Counted from the stretch's first letter, positions 1 to 9,174 are shown. The stretch is 64,000 nt of DNA from Sphingomonas sanxanigenens DSM 19645 = NX02 (GCF_000512205.2 NZ_CP006644.1:4788501-4852500); one strand, 5' to 3'. Made by a program: numbers and translations. Notes: generated by a model not told the origin, from the letters alone.

Positions 1-1255
1 CCGCCGAGCCCTGAACCTCCTCAAAGCCGTCGAATGTCGCCGCCGCCGAGAGCGCACTGAACGACACATCTTCGAGCATCAGCGTATCAAAGCCGCTGCC
101 ACCATGAATACTCCCGGTAAGAAGCGATCCCGCCCGGAGCGTAACAATGTCGTTGCCAGCGCCACCGTCGATGTTATCGCCACTGCCGGCACCGACGATG
201 AAATCGTCGCCAGCGCCGCCCAGCAACGTGTTTGTTCCAGCGTCACCGCTCAACTCGTCGTTGCCGGCACCACCATCAAGAATATCGTTGCCTGCCCCGC
301 CGGTAATGATGTCATATTCTATGCCACCCGTGATGCGATCCGCACCGGCGCCTACTCGTATCTCGATCCGGAACGCGCCGATTCCTGCGGCGGTCAGTCT
401 GCTCAGATCAAGATAGTCATCACCATCGGTACCAGTGAGCACAGCGTCTCGATCAAGAGTATCAACGCTGACGAAGTCGATGAGCCCCGTTTGTCCGTTG
501 AACGTCGCGCCATCCAGAGAAAGCGTGTCAAAACCCGCCCCGCCATCGATCTGGTTACCGAGCAACCCACCCCCAACATCGAGCGTGTCATCCCCGTCGC
601 CGCCAATCAGCGTATCTCTTCCAGCGGCACCGATCAGATAGTCGTCCCCGCTTCCACCATCGAGGACGTCATCTCCCGCTTGGCCAGCGAGGAAATCATA
701 GCCGCTTCCGCCAGTAACAACGTCATTTCCAGCTCCGGCAAAGATGCTGTCCTCACCTGCTTCGCCATTCAGGATGTCATTACCGTCGCCACCATCGATC
801 GTGTCGGCAACGCCGCTTCCAGTGATGTTGTCCGAACCGCCGCCGGCGATAATCTCAATCAGCCCGTAAGCAGCCGGCCCGATGCTGCTCAGATTGAGCG
901 CATCGTTCCCGGCCGTTCCAATGAGCCTTCCATCCACCTGCTCGATGCTCGAAAACGTGGCGGCACCCGACTGCCCATCAAACGTTCCCGCAAGGTACAG
1001 AACGTCGAATCCGGCACCGCCTGAATTCACGCCGAATACCGCGCCTTCAAAATGCAGAATATCGTCCCCGGCGCCGCCATAGAGGCTGTCGCGCCCCCCG
1101 CCGGACCACAGTTCATCGTTTCCTTCGCCACCGTCGAGGACATCGTTTCCCGCAAGTCCCAGCAATATATCATTGCCGCCACGACCTTCGATCAAATCGT
1201 TCTCTGAGGTGCCCGTCAGATACTGATCGTCTTCGGTGCCAAAAATCACAGCCAT
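1..1255 (-). CDS. RTX-type calcium-binding repeat protein (C-terminus beyond window)
   Basis: The frame is open from ATG at 1255 to the left edge, giving at least 418 residues without a stop. It is almost wholly made of glycine/aspartate nonapeptides of the GGxGxD type (for example GGNDILLG near residue 27 and GGAGNDILDGG near 320), which form calcium-binding parallel beta-rolls. No signal peptide is visible; such proteins normally leave by a type I (ABC/MFP/TolC) system using a C-terminal signal, which would lie outside the window. A purine-rich GAGGGAACG sits just before the start. Between the beta-roll arrays there are longer units starting GFDxLxL (near residues 82, 241 and 388). Whether an enzymatic domain follows cannot be seen. 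The family call is firm; the biological role (adhesin, S-layer, protease, lipase) is unknown. Confidence 0.85.
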   Translation of the reverse strand, partial: MAVIFGTEDDQYLTGTSENDLIEGRGGNDILLGLAGNDVLDGGEGNDELWSGGGRDSLYGGAGDDILHFEGAVFGVNSGGAGFDVLYLAGTFDGQSGAATFSSIEQVDGRLIGTAGNDALNLSSIGPAAYGLIEIIAGGGSDNITGSGVADTIDGGDGNDILNGEAGEDSIFAGAGNDVVTGGSGYDFLAGQAGDDVLDGGSGDDYLIGAAGRDTLIGGDGDDTLDVGGGLLGNQIDGGAGFDTLSLDGATFNGQTGLIDFVSVDTLDRDAVLTGTDGDDYLDLSRLTAAGIGAFRIEIRVGAGADRITGGIEYDIITGGAGNDILDGGAGNDELSGDAGTNTLLGGAGDDFIVGAGSGDNIDGGAGNDIVTLRAGSLLTGSIHGGSGFDTLMLEDVSFSALSAAATFDGFEEVQGSA

Positions 1256-1588
1256 TCGCTCGTTCCCTCAACTGGCGGGGATCAAGCGCAGCGTCGCCGT
1301 GGCCGCAGGCTTTTGCCCGCGGTCGCGTGACGATCGATCGTCCGGAACCCCCAACACCCCACCACCCCGGGCAGGCGCCCGGAATCAGACTAATCATGAG
1401 TAGCTTAACGCAACTTCACGACAAGAGTGTTTCACCACCGAAAACGAACAAATCGGATGACGTTTTGGCGCAGAAGTCATGGAATGAGGAAAGAACACTC
1501 CATTTCGGACTGTTCTATTCCCGGCCGGTGGCAGGTCGACCGTTCGCATCGCTGTCCGGAAACAGTCACAACGGCCGGCCTCGTTCCA
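1256..1588. other. Intergenic region with no gene seen
   Basis: This gap lies between the start of the RTX gene and the end of the SGNH hydrolase gene, both on the minus strand. It is clearly lower in GC than its surroundings around 1400-1500. It must hold the RTX promoter, but no confident -35/-10 pair was found. An imperfect hairpin (CCGCAGGC, TTTT, GCCCGCGG) lies near 1305-1322 in the RTX leader. No coding frame here has plausible composition. Confidence 0.4.
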
Positions 1589-2788
1589 TTAGCGCAACAT
1601 TTTCAGGTCCACCGCCTCGGCCATTACCTTGAACCCGGCGTCGTTGGGGTGGAGCGCATCGCCGACATCATAGGCCTTGGCCATCCGATCCGGGTCCGCC
1701 GGGTCGGCGATCGCGCGGGCGAGGTCGACGGCGCCGTCCGCCTCGCGGTTGGTCAGGATCCAGGCGTTCACCGCCTTGCGCACCGCCTCGCCCTCCGGCG
1801 TCCAGTAGCCGGCGCCCTTGTAGGGCAGGATGGTGCAGAGGATCACCTTCACGCCTTCGGCATGCGCGCGCGCGATCATTTGGCGATAGGCGGCGATCAG
1901 CGCCGCCGGCGTCGGCAGCGCCTGCGTGGCGCGCGCGGCGGAGCCGATGTCGTTGACGCCCTCCAGCACCAGCACGTGCGACACGCCGGGCACGGCAAGC
2001 ACGTCGCGGTCGAAGCGGGCAAGCGCGTTGGGGCCGGCGCCGTCCGTCAGGATGCGATTGCCGCTCAGGCCGAGATTGGCGACCGCCACATTGCGCAGGC
2101 CCGCCTTCTGCAGCCGCTCGGCGAGGATGTCGGGGTAGCGCGTGTCGGCATTGTCGGTGGCGCGCACGCCATCGGTGATCGAATCGCCCAGTGTCACCAC
2201 CGTGCGCGCGGTGCGCGGCGCGTCGACATCCACCGCGGCGATCAGCAGGCGGCGGTTGTAGGTCGCCGCGCCGGTCAGCATCGCCGCACCGGTCTGGTCA
2301 CCCGCAGCGATCCACGCGGTGGCGGCGGAATAAGGGTGCATGGTCGGCGCGTCGGCGCCCTCGGGCAGGTGGATGCTGATCGTCACGCGCTGCAGCGGCT
2401 TCGCCCTGAACGCGATCGGCGCGCTGACCAGCGGCGCATGCGCCGGGATCGCCACCGCGCCGCCGAAATCGACCGTCTGCACGCTGCCCGAAACGATCCG
2501 GCCATCGGCCTCGCTGATGGCGATGGTCACACGGCCCAGCTGCAATGGCGCCGCCGACAATTCGTTGCTCAGCCGGATGCGCAGCGTATCGCCGCCGGTG
2601 GAGAGCCGCACCACCTGCCGCACGGTGCGATCCTTGAGATCGGGCATCGGGCTGTTGGCGCTGGCGGGCAGCGCTTCCTGCGGCGCGGCCGCCCAGCTGC
2701 GTACCCAGCGCTCGGCGTGTGCGGCACCGGGCAGGATCGCGAGCAGCACGGGCAGCAGGACGAGACGGTTGACGGTGCGGCGCTTCAT
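1589..2788 (-). CDS. Secreted SGNH/GDSL-family hydrolase (esterase/lipase-like)
   Basis: Roughly 400 residues with an N-terminal signal peptide (KRR, then a hydrophobic run ending GAAHA). The SGNH blocks are present in order: GDSITDG with the nucleophilic serine near residue 202, a GLSGNRI segment carrying the block-II glycine, GVNDIG with the block-III asparagine near 280, and DALHPND near the C-terminus carrying the catalytic Asp and His. The first ~170 residues form a beta-rich accessory region, as in two-domain GDSL esterases acting on acylated carbohydrates. An ATG three codons upstream (2797) exists, but GGAGGGAG abuts it, so 2788 has the better ribosome-site spacing. The product is probably periplasmic or extracellular; substrate unknown. 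Confidence 0.85.
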   Translation of the reverse strand: MKRRTVNRLVLLPVLLAILPGAAHAERWVRSWAAAPQEALPASANSPMPDLKDRTVRQVVRLSTGGDTLRIRLSNELSAAPLQLGRVTIAISEADGRIVSGSVQTVDFGGAVAIPAHAPLVSAPIAFRAKPLQRVTISIHLPEGADAPTMHPYSAATAWIAAGDQTGAAMLTGAATYNRRLLIAAVDVDAPRTARTVVTLGDSITDGVRATDNADTRYPDILAERLQKAGLRNVAVANLGLSGNRILTDGAGPNALARFDRDVLAVPGVSHVLVLEGVNDIGSAARATQALPTPAALIAAYRQMIARAHAEGVKVILCTILPYKGAGYWTPEGEAVRKAVNAWILTNREADGAVDLARAIADPADPDRMAKAYDVGDALHPNDAGFKVMAEAVDLKMLR

Positions 2789-2884
2789 GATCGGCATCTC
2801 CCTCCACGTGGCGCGCCGGCGGCGCGCCCGCTGTTGCTCACATACTGGCCAAATGTTTCAACATGCGATGGAAATCGCATTGGT

Positions 2885-4477
2885 TCAGGGCACCAGGATG
2901 GTGTCCACCGCCTCGGCCAAGGTGTCCGGATAATCGAGCGTGTAGTGCAGGCCGCGGCTTTCCTGGCGGTGCAGCGCCGATCGCACGATCAGATCGGCCA
3001 CCTCCACGAGGTTGCGCAGCTCGATCAGGTCGGGCGTCACCCGGAAATGGCCGTAATAGTCGGCGACCTCCTGTCGCAGCATCGCGATGCGGTGCTGCGC
3101 GCGCTCCAGCCGCTTGGTGGTGCGCACGATGCCGACATAGTCCCACATGAAGCGCCGAATCTCGCGCCAGTTGTGCTGGACGATGACTTCTTCGTCCGAA
3201 TCGGTCACGCGGCTCTCGTCCCACGCGCGGATCGGCGGCGGGGCGGGCAGTTCGTCGAAATGGCGGCCGATATGCGCCGCCGCCGCCTCGCCGAACACGA
3301 AACATTCGAGCAGCGAGTTGGAGGCGAGGCGATTGGCGCCGTGCAGGCCGGACTGGGTGCACTCGCCCACCGCGTAGAGGCCGGGCAGGTCGGTGCGCCC
3401 CTTCAGGTCCACCAATATGCCGCCGCAGGTATAATGCTGCGCGGGCACCACCGGGATGGGCTGGGTGGTGATGTCGATGCCGAGGTCGATCAGCCGGCTG
3501 TAGATGTTGGGGAAATGCCCCTTCACGAAGTCGGCCGGCTTATGGCTGATGTCGAGATGGACATAGTCGAGGCCGAGCCGCTTGATCTCATGATCGATCG
3601 CGCGGGCGACGACGTCGCGCGGCGCCAGTTCGCCGCGGGGATCGAAGCGCGGCATGAAGCGCTCGCCGCCGCCCTGCACCCCCGGCGGCAGCTTGAGCAG
3701 CCCGCCCTCGCCGCGCACCGCCTCGGTGATCAGGAAGTTCTTGACCTCCAGATTGTAGAGGCAGGTCGGGTGGAACTGCATGAATTCCATATTGGAGATG
3801 CGCGCGCCGGCGCGCCACGCCATCGCAATGCCATCCCCGGTCGCGCCGCGCGGTGCCGTCGAATAGATATAGGTGCGCCCCGCCCCGCCGGTGGCGAGGA
3901 TCGTCGCGCGGCCGGTGAACAGCTCGACGCGGCCGGTCTGGCGGCTGGCGGCGTAGACGCCCCAGACACGGCCGTCGCCCGAATAGCGCTCGCCATGGCG
4001 GCCGGTGACGAGGTCGATCGCCGCCATATCCGGGATCAGGCTGATGTTGGGATTGGCGCGCGCCGCCTTTTCCAGCGCCTGCTGCACCGCCCAGCCGGTG
4101 GCGTCGTCGACATGGACGATGCGGCGATGGCTGTGCCCGCCCTCGCGCGTCAGGTGCAGCGCACCGGCTTCCTGGTTGAAAGGCACGCCGATATCGATGA
4201 GCCGGCGGATCGCCGCCGGCGCATGCTCGACGACATATTCCACCGTCTCGCGCCGGTTGAGCCCGGCGCCTGCGACCATCGTATCCTCGATATGGCTGTC
4301 GAACGTGTCGCCTTTCTCGAGCACCGCGGCGATGCCGCCCTGCGCCCAGGCGGTCGAGCCCTCGGAAAGCCCGCCCTTGGCGATCACCGCGACCTTGAAG
4401 CGGGTGGCAAGGTTCAGTGCGGCGGTGAGGCCGGCCGCGCCGGACCCGACGATGACGACGTCGAAACTATGATGCAA
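2885..4477 (-). CDS. nadB: L-aspartate oxidase
   Basis: A 530-residue flavoprotein oxidising L-aspartate to iminoaspartate in the first step of de novo NAD synthesis. The N-terminal dinucleotide-binding motif GSGAAG lies at residues 11-16. The succinate-dehydrogenase/fumarate-reductase fold is shown by GGLSEGSTAWAQGG, TREGGHSHRRI, EFMQFHPTC, the active-site stretch around PVVPAQHYTCGG, and GLHGANRLASNSLLE. Length fits NadB, and the lack of the long SDH C-terminus separates it from SdhA, also in this window. nadA and nadC are not adjacent. Its start lies 5 bp after the end of the upstream small exported-protein gene, so the two may be cotranscribed. Confidence 0.93.
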   Translation of the reverse strand: MHHSFDVVIVGSGAAGLTAALNLATRFKVAVIAKGGLSEGSTAWAQGGIAAVLEKGDTFDSHIEDTMVAGAGLNRRETVEYVVEHAPAAIRRLIDIGVPFNQEAGALHLTREGGHSHRRIVHVDDATGWAVQQALEKAARANPNISLIPDMAAIDLVTGRHGERYSGDGRVWGVYAASRQTGRVELFTGRATILATGGAGRTYIYSTAPRGATGDGIAMAWRAGARISNMEFMQFHPTCLYNLEVKNFLITEAVRGEGGLLKLPPGVQGGGERFMPRFDPRGELAPRDVVARAIDHEIKRLGLDYVHLDISHKPADFVKGHFPNIYSRLIDLGIDITTQPIPVVPAQHYTCGGILVDLKGRTDLPGLYAVGECTQSGLHGANRLASNSLLECFVFGEAAAAHIGRHFDELPAPPPIRAWDESRVTDSDEEVIVQHNWREIRRFMWDYVGIVRTTKRLERAQHRIAMLRQEVADYYGHFRVTPDLIELRNLVEVADLIVRSALHRQESRGLHYTLDYPDTLAEAVDTILVP

Positions 4478-4482
4478 TTTGC

Positions 4483-4980
4483 CTATCCCAACTCACCTGA
4501 AACGACCGCTGCACCGTAAGCGGCCAGCCCATCCTCGCGTCCATTTTGATACCGCCTCATCACACGCTGGACGGGCCAGATCGTGTCGCCCTTTTGGAAG
4601 CGGATGGAAATGTTGATCTCGCCCTGCGGGTCGGCGTCGTCGCCAACCCATGCGCCGGTTCGGTGACGCAAGAGTGTCTCGCCGACATAACTGCCGATCG
4701 CGAACAGCCGAGAGCCGAGTTGTTCGCCCAATAACCCGCTCGGGATGGCTCTGCCATTCGCGGACTGCTCATCGAAAAAGCGATCTATCTCGGTCAGACT
4801 CGCCATCGAAAAATCAGCCTTGTAACCCGATTGCGTCAGCGCCTCGGCAATCCACGCCGCCGACGTTTTTGCGTCGGCTACCAACCGCGATTCGTGTGGC
4901 TGATCCGCGGGAGCTTGAGCTGCGGTGGTTGCCGTCGCTCCGATCACACCGGCCAAGAAACCTAGCAGCCGCTTCCACAT
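4483..4980 (-). CDS. Small exported protein of unknown function
   Basis: A 165-residue protein not recognised by family with confidence. It begins with a signal peptide (MWKRLLGFLAG, hydrophobic to about residue 21, Ala-rich cleavage region), so a periplasmic location is likely. The mature part has an amphipathic helical first half and then a segment around GEQLGSRLFAIGSYVGETLL followed by a beta-rich stretch with GEINISIRFQKGDTIWPVQRV. That order resembles small DUF3806-type proteins, but this is only an impression. It lies between an ABC ATPase gene and nadB, 5 bp upstream of the latter. Codon use looks slightly less GC-rich than that of its neighbours. Confidence 0.6.
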   Translation of the reverse strand: MWKRLLGFLAGVIGATATTAAQAPADQPHESRLVADAKTSAAWIAEALTQSGYKADFSMASLTEIDRFFDEQSANGRAIPSGLLGEQLGSRLFAIGSYVGETLLRHRTGAWVGDDADPQGEINISIRFQKGDTIWPVQRVMRRYQNGREDGLAAYGAAVVSGELG

Positions 4981-4991
4981 CGCTTCCTCAT

Positions 4992-5924
4992 TCAGCTATT
5001 GCTCGCCCGGGTGAGGTTCAGGAACACATCTTCGAGATCGGCCTCGCGCGTCGAGACATCGACGATGCCGAGCCCGTCGCGCTGCACCGCCGCCAGCACC
5101 TCGCCGGCGTTCACGCGATCCTTGCGATAGGTGATCGCGAGCGTGCGGGTACCTTTCAGTTCCACCTTCTCGAAGCAGATATTGGCAGGCGCGGCGGCGA
5201 GATCGCGGTCCACCGTCACCTCGACGAGCTTCTCCTGCGCCATGCCGACCAGCGCGCGCGTGGATTCCTCGGCGATCAGCTTGCCATGGTTGATGATCGC
5301 GATGCGATCGCACAGTTCCTCGGCCTCTTCGAGATAATGGGTGGTCAGCACCACGGTGACGCCGTGATCGTTGAGGCGGCGGACATAGGCCCACAGCTGC
5401 TGGCGAAGCTCGATGTCGACGCCGGCGGTCGGCTCGTCGAGCACCAGCACCGGCGGCGAATGGACCATCGCCTTGCCCACCATCAACCGCCGCTTCATGC
5501 CGCCGGAAAGCGTACGCGCATAGGCATCCCGCTTGTCTTCGAGGTGGAGCGCGCGCAGCAGTTCCATCGAACGCCGCTCCGCCTTGGGCACCCCATAGAA
5601 GCCGGCCTGGTTCTCCAGCGTCTCGAACGGCGTGAAGAAGGGATCGAACACGATCTCCTGATTGACGATGCCGATCGAGAATTTGGCGTTCCGCGGGTTC
5701 TCGTCGATGTCGAAGCCCCAGATCGAGGCGTGCCCCTCGGTCTTGGTGACGAGCCCGGCAAGGATGTTGATCAGCGTCGATTTGCCCGCCCCGTTGGGGC
5801 CGAGCAGCCCGTAGATCTGCCCGCGCGGCACCGCGAAGCTGACATTGTCGAGCGCGCGCTTGCCGCCGCGATAGGTCTTGCCCAGGCCGTCGATGACGAT
5901 GGCCGCCTCTGCCGCTTCGTTCAT
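4992..5924 (-). CDS. ABC-2 type transporter ATP-binding protein (orphan)
   Basis: A 310-residue nucleotide-binding subunit. Walker A is GPNGAGKST, the signature is LSGGMKRR, Walker B is [12 protein letters not shown], and the H-loop is in TTHYLEE. The ~90-residue C-terminal extension ending DLEDVFLNLTR is typical of drug/polysaccharide-type ABC-2 exporter ATPases. The start at 5924 (MNEAAEA) gives the standard domain length; no strong ribosome site is visible. No membrane subunit is adjacent: the flanking genes encode a small exported protein and an FHA protein. A clear paralogue with its own permease lies at 61072-62007, so this protein may work with a permease encoded elsewhere. Confidence 0.88.
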   Translation of the reverse strand: MNEAAEAAIVIDGLGKTYRGGKRALDNVSFAVPRGQIYGLLGPNGAGKSTLINILAGLVTKTEGHASIWGFDIDENPRNAKFSIGIVNQEIVFDPFFTPFETLENQAGFYGVPKAERRSMELLRALHLEDKRDAYARTLSGGMKRRLMVGKAMVHSPPVLVLDEPTAGVDIELRQQLWAYVRRLNDHGVTVVLTTHYLEEAEELCDRIAIINHGKLIAEESTRALVGMAQEKLVEVTVDRDLAAAPANICFEKVELKGTRTLAITYRKDRVNAGEVLAAVQRDGLGIVDVSTREADLEDVFLNLTRASNS

Positions 5925-6022
5925 GCGCCGCGCATAGACCCGGCCGGGGCGTGCGCCAAGCAGTTGTGTGACGGGTTTGTTGCGCGTGAAGTCCCTCCTC
6001 TCCACGGAGGGGCAAGTTTCTC

Positions 6023-7261
6023 CTACTTGCGCGGCGAAGGCGCGGGTGCCGCTCCGGCGTCTCCGCCCTCGGCGGCGGCCTGCTTGCGCGCCTGGAACTC
6101 TTCCCAGCTCACCGATTTGGGCGCGGGCTTCTCCGCCGGTTCGGGCGGCGGCGGCGGGGGCGGCGCGGGGGCGTGCCAGGCGGGCGCCGCGGGTTGCGCG
6201 ACGGATGCCGCGCCCATCGCCACGCCCAGCGTATCGAGCAGGTCGGCGGCGGACGGGCGGTAGACCTTGGGCAGCGTCATCCAGCGCGTCACCGCCGGCA
6301 TCGTCGCGCCGGTGCGGCCGGCCGCATCCTCGATCAGCTTGCCGAGCGCATAGATGTCGCTCGCCGCGGTCGGCGGCTGCCCGGGGCTCAGTTCGGGCGC
6401 GGGATAGGCGGCATCCGCATCCGGGGACGGCACCGGTGCCGGGTTGATCAGCCAGAACGCGCCGTCCGGCGCGACGATCATATTGTCCATGCCGATGTCG
6501 CCATGGACCAGCCCGCGCGCATGGACGCTCGCCAGCATCGCCAGCACTTCGCGCAACAGACGATCGAGCAGCGGCCGCGCCGCTTCCGCCGGCGTCTCGG
6601 CAAGCAAAGCGGCAACCGGCGTACCCTCGGCCCATTCGCTGACGATGAACGGCGGTTCCGCCGCCTGCTCGATCGCGATCACGCCGGGCATGCCCGGGAT
6701 CGGCTGGCGCGCGAAGATCAGCCAGTAACCGAAATGCGCGTCGAGCAGAGCCTTCGCCTCATCGCCCGCAACCGGCTTCGCCACGCGGATCAGCACCGGC
6801 CGGTCGAGCTGGACGTCGATCGCGTGGCACAGCCGGAACGCGGCGTCCTCGTCGAGATCACGCTCGATATGGTAGCGGCCGCCGACGATTTCGGGGCCGC
6901 ACGGTTGCGCCGCCGCGTCCCCGATCGCCTGCGCGCCGCCAAGCGAAACGGCAATGCGGTAATGGCCGATCTCGATCACGTCGCCATCGGCCAGCCGGTG
7001 CGCCTCCTCCAGCCGATCCCCGCTGCCATTCACATAGGTGCCGTTGGTGCTGGTATCGGTCAGCACGAACCGGCCGTCTTCCCAGGCGATGCAGGCATGT
7101 TTGCTGGAAATGTGATTGTCCGGATCCGGCAACTGCCATTGGCTGGCGCTGGATCGGCCGATCACCGCCTTGCCGCCTTCCTCCAGCGCGAAGCGCGAGG
7201 GCAGGCCGGCGGGCAGGGCCTCGGCATTCTCGATGGTCAGGGTCAGGGCTTCGTCGGACAT
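6023..7261 (-). CDS. FHA domain plus kinase-like (probable pseudokinase) protein
   Basis: 412 residues. Residues ~8-105 form a forkhead-associated domain: GRSSASQWQLPD, ISSKHACI and STNGTYVNG are the phosphothreonine-binding elements. Residues ~130-330 resemble a Ser/Thr kinase fold, with VLIRVAKP in the place of the ATP-binding lysine strand, HGDIGMDNM in the catalytic loop and SDIYALGKL in the F helix. The glycine-rich loop is not recognisable, and the metal-binding DFG is replaced by INP, so catalysis is doubtful. The C-terminal ~80 residues are Ala/Pro-rich with an eight-proline run (near residue 356) and a charged tail containing WEEFQARKQAA. No signal peptide or membrane segment. No phosphatase or secretion genes flank it. 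Confidence 0.8.
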   Translation of the reverse strand: MSDEALTLTIENAEALPAGLPSRFALEEGGKAVIGRSSASQWQLPDPDNHISSKHACIAWEDGRFVLTDTSTNGTYVNGSGDRLEEAHRLADGDVIEIGHYRIAVSLGGAQAIGDAAAQPCGPEIVGGRYHIERDLDEDAAFRLCHAIDVQLDRPVLIRVAKPVAGDEAKALLDAHFGYWLIFARQPIPGMPGVIAIEQAAEPPFIVSEWAEGTPVAALLAETPAEAARPLLDRLLREVLAMLASVHARGLVHGDIGMDNMIVAPDGAFWLINPAPVPSPDADAAYPAPELSPGQPPTAASDIYALGKLIEDAAGRTGATMPAVTRWMTLPKVYRPSAADLLDTLGVAMGAASVAQPAAPAWHAPAPPPPPPPEPAEKPAPKSVSWEEFQARKQAAAEGGDAGAAPAPSPRK

Positions 7262-7384
7262 CCGGCAATCCTCACGCTACTTGTCCTGATTCCAGCGGCC
7301 CATGACCGCCGACGCCCGGCATTTTTAGGGGATCGTGTCATTTGATTTCTGTGCCCGCAATCACTTTTGGCGGGGAATCCAACT

Positions 7385-7648
7385 GTGCCGTTGATCGACG
7401 CGGCCAAGCTTGCTAGCGCTCCGCCCGTGATACCGCCGCCCGAAACCACCCGCACCAGCTCCAGCCGCGTCGCCTGTGACGGCGCGACGGAAATCGCCGC
7501 TTCGCTTGGCCACCCGCGCGTGTGGCTTGAGATCGACGAGAAGGGCTATGTCGATTGCGGCTATTGCGATCGTCGCTTCGTCCTGATCGGCGGACCGGCC
7601 GACGTGGCGGTCGATGGGCGCGACAACGGGGCTGCGCAAGCCGCCTGA
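7385..7648 (+). CDS. CHCC-type zinc-finger protein (NDUFS6-like)
   Basis: A small protein of 87 residues. The C-terminal half has the zf-CHCC pattern: VACDG, then GHPRVWLEI with the histidine, then [14 protein letters not shown] with the paired cysteines. This matches the family related to the mitochondrial complex I accessory subunit NDUFS6, common as a short stand-alone protein in alphaproteobacteria. GTG at 7385 is preferred because GGGGA lies about 8 nt upstream; a TTG at 7367 would add six residues without a good ribosome site. It ends 19 bp before tldD, so cotranscription is likely. Its function in bacteria is not settled. Confidence 0.82.
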   Translation: MPLIDAAKLASAPPVIPPPETTRTSSSRVACDGATEIAASLGHPRVWLEIDEKGYVDCGYCDRRFVLIGGPADVAVDGRDNGAAQAA

Positions 7649-7667
7649 TCGTGCCTATATCGGTGGC

Positions 7668-9104
7668 ATGACCCAGACAGCCGCCGATCCCCGCGCCTTC
7701 CTCTACCGCCCCGACGCCCTCGATCCCGACACCGCGCTCAGGCTCACCGCCGAAGCGCTGAAGTCGGCGGACGACGGCGAACTCTACCTGCAATATCGCG
7801 CGCAGGAGAGCTTCGGGTTCGACGACGGCCGGCTCAAGACCGCAGACTATTCCACGCTCAGCGGCTTCGGGCTGCGCGGCGTTTCGGGCGAGACCACCGC
7901 CTTCGCGCACGCCAACGACGTCAGCGCCGACGCCATCCGCCGCGCGGCGGCAACGCTGACCCTGCTCGATCCCTCGACGCGCGGCCTCGCCGCGCCGCCG
8001 CGGCGCAGCAACCGTCACCTCTATACCGATGCCGATCCGATGGCGCTGATCCCCTTCGCCCGGAAGGTGGAGCTCTGCCAGGCGATCGACGCCGCCGCCC
8101 GCGCGCGCGATCCGCGCGTCGCGCAGGTCTCGGTCGGCCTCTACGGATCGTGGAGCGTCGTCGAGATCGTCCGGCCGGACGGCTATGTCGCAACCGACGT
8201 GCGCCCGCTGGTGCGGCTCAACGTCGGCATCGTCGTCGAGCAGAACGGCCGGCGCGAAACCGGCAGCTTCGGCATCGGCGGCCGCTATCTCTATGACGGG
8301 CTGTTCGAACCGGCGACGTGGAACCGCGCGATCGACGAGGCGGTGCGCCAGGCGCTGGTCAACCTCGATTCGGTGGCCGCGCCGGCCGGCGAGATGACCG
8401 TGCTGCTCGGGCCGGGCTGGCCCGGCGTGCTGCTGCACGAGGCGGTCGGCCACGGGCTTGAAGGCGATTTCAACCGCAAGGGCACCAGCGTCTTCTCCGG
8501 CCGGATCGGCGAGCGCGTCGCCGCGCCGGGCGTGACCGTGATCGACGACGGCTCGATCGCCAACCGTCGCGGCTCGCTCTCGATCGACGATGAGGGGACG
8601 CCGACGCAGGAGAATATCCTGATCGAGGACGGGATATTGAAGGGCTATATCCAGGATCGGCTGAACGCGCGGCTGATGGGCGTGGCGCCCACCGGCAACG
8701 GCCGGCGCGAGAGCTATGCGCACGCGCCGATGCCGCGGATGACCAACACCTTCATGAACGGCGGCACCGACGATCCCGCCGAATTGCTCGCCCGCGTGAA
8801 GAACGGCATCTTCGCGAAGAGCTTCGGCGGCGGCCAGGTCGATATCGTCTCGGGCAAGTTCGTGTTCTCGTGCACTGAGGCCTATCGCATCGAGAATGGC
8901 CGGCTGGGTGCCCCGATCAAGGGCGCGACCCTGATCGGCGACGGCCCGACCGTGCTGACCAAGGTGACCGGCATCGGCAACGACATGGCGCTGGACGAGG
9001 GCGTGGGCGTGTGCGGCAAGGGCGGCCAGAGCGTGCCCGCAGGCGTCGGCCAGCCGACCCTGCTGATCGCGGGGCTGACGGTCGGCGGCACCGCGGCGGC
9101 CTGA
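7668..9104 (+). CDS. tldD: Metalloprotease TldD
   Basis: 478 residues, close to the usual TldD length. TldD with TldE/PmbA forms a heterodimeric zinc protease that degrades unfolded or modified peptides (microcin maturation, CcdA turnover). The HExxxH zinc motif is seen as LLHEAVGHGLEGDF around residues 255-268, the later metal ligand lies in the SGKFVFSCTEAYRIENG stretch, and the glycine-rich C-terminus GVCGKGGQSVPAGVGQP is characteristic. The protein is cytoplasmic with no signal peptide. The pmbA partner is not in the window. It follows the zinc-finger gene closely. Confidence 0.93.
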   Translation: MTQTAADPRAFLYRPDALDPDTALRLTAEALKSADDGELYLQYRAQESFGFDDGRLKTADYSTLSGFGLRGVSGETTAFAHANDVSADAIRRAAATLTLLDPSTRGLAAPPRRSNRHLYTDADPMALIPFARKVELCQAIDAAARARDPRVAQVSVGLYGSWSVVEIVRPDGYVATDVRPLVRLNVGIVVEQNGRRETGSFGIGGRYLYDGLFEPATWNRAIDEAVRQALVNLDSVAAPAGEMTVLLGPGWPGVLLHEAVGHGLEGDFNRKGTSVFSGRIGERVAAPGVTVIDDGSIANRRGSLSIDDEGTPTQENILIEDGILKGYIQDRLNARLMGVAPTGNGRRESYAHAPMPRMTNTFMNGGTDDPAELLARVKNGIFAKSFGGGQVDIVSGKFVFSCTEAYRIENGRLGAPIKGATLIGDGPTVLTKVTGIGNDMALDEGVGVCGKGGQSVPAGVGQPTLLIAGLTVGGTAAA

Positions 9105-9174
9105 CCGGGCGCCTGAAACCTTTTCGGCGCGCAATCGCTGAACGGTCGGGCACAGCACTTGACGGAGCAGGACC

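Noticed and set aside
1427-4519. A very long open frame on the + strand opposite the SGNH hydrolase and nadB genes.
   Set aside because: Composition is Arg/His/Gly/Ala-rich with no domain; the minus strand carries full hydrolase and nadB motifs. It is an antisense artefact of high GC.
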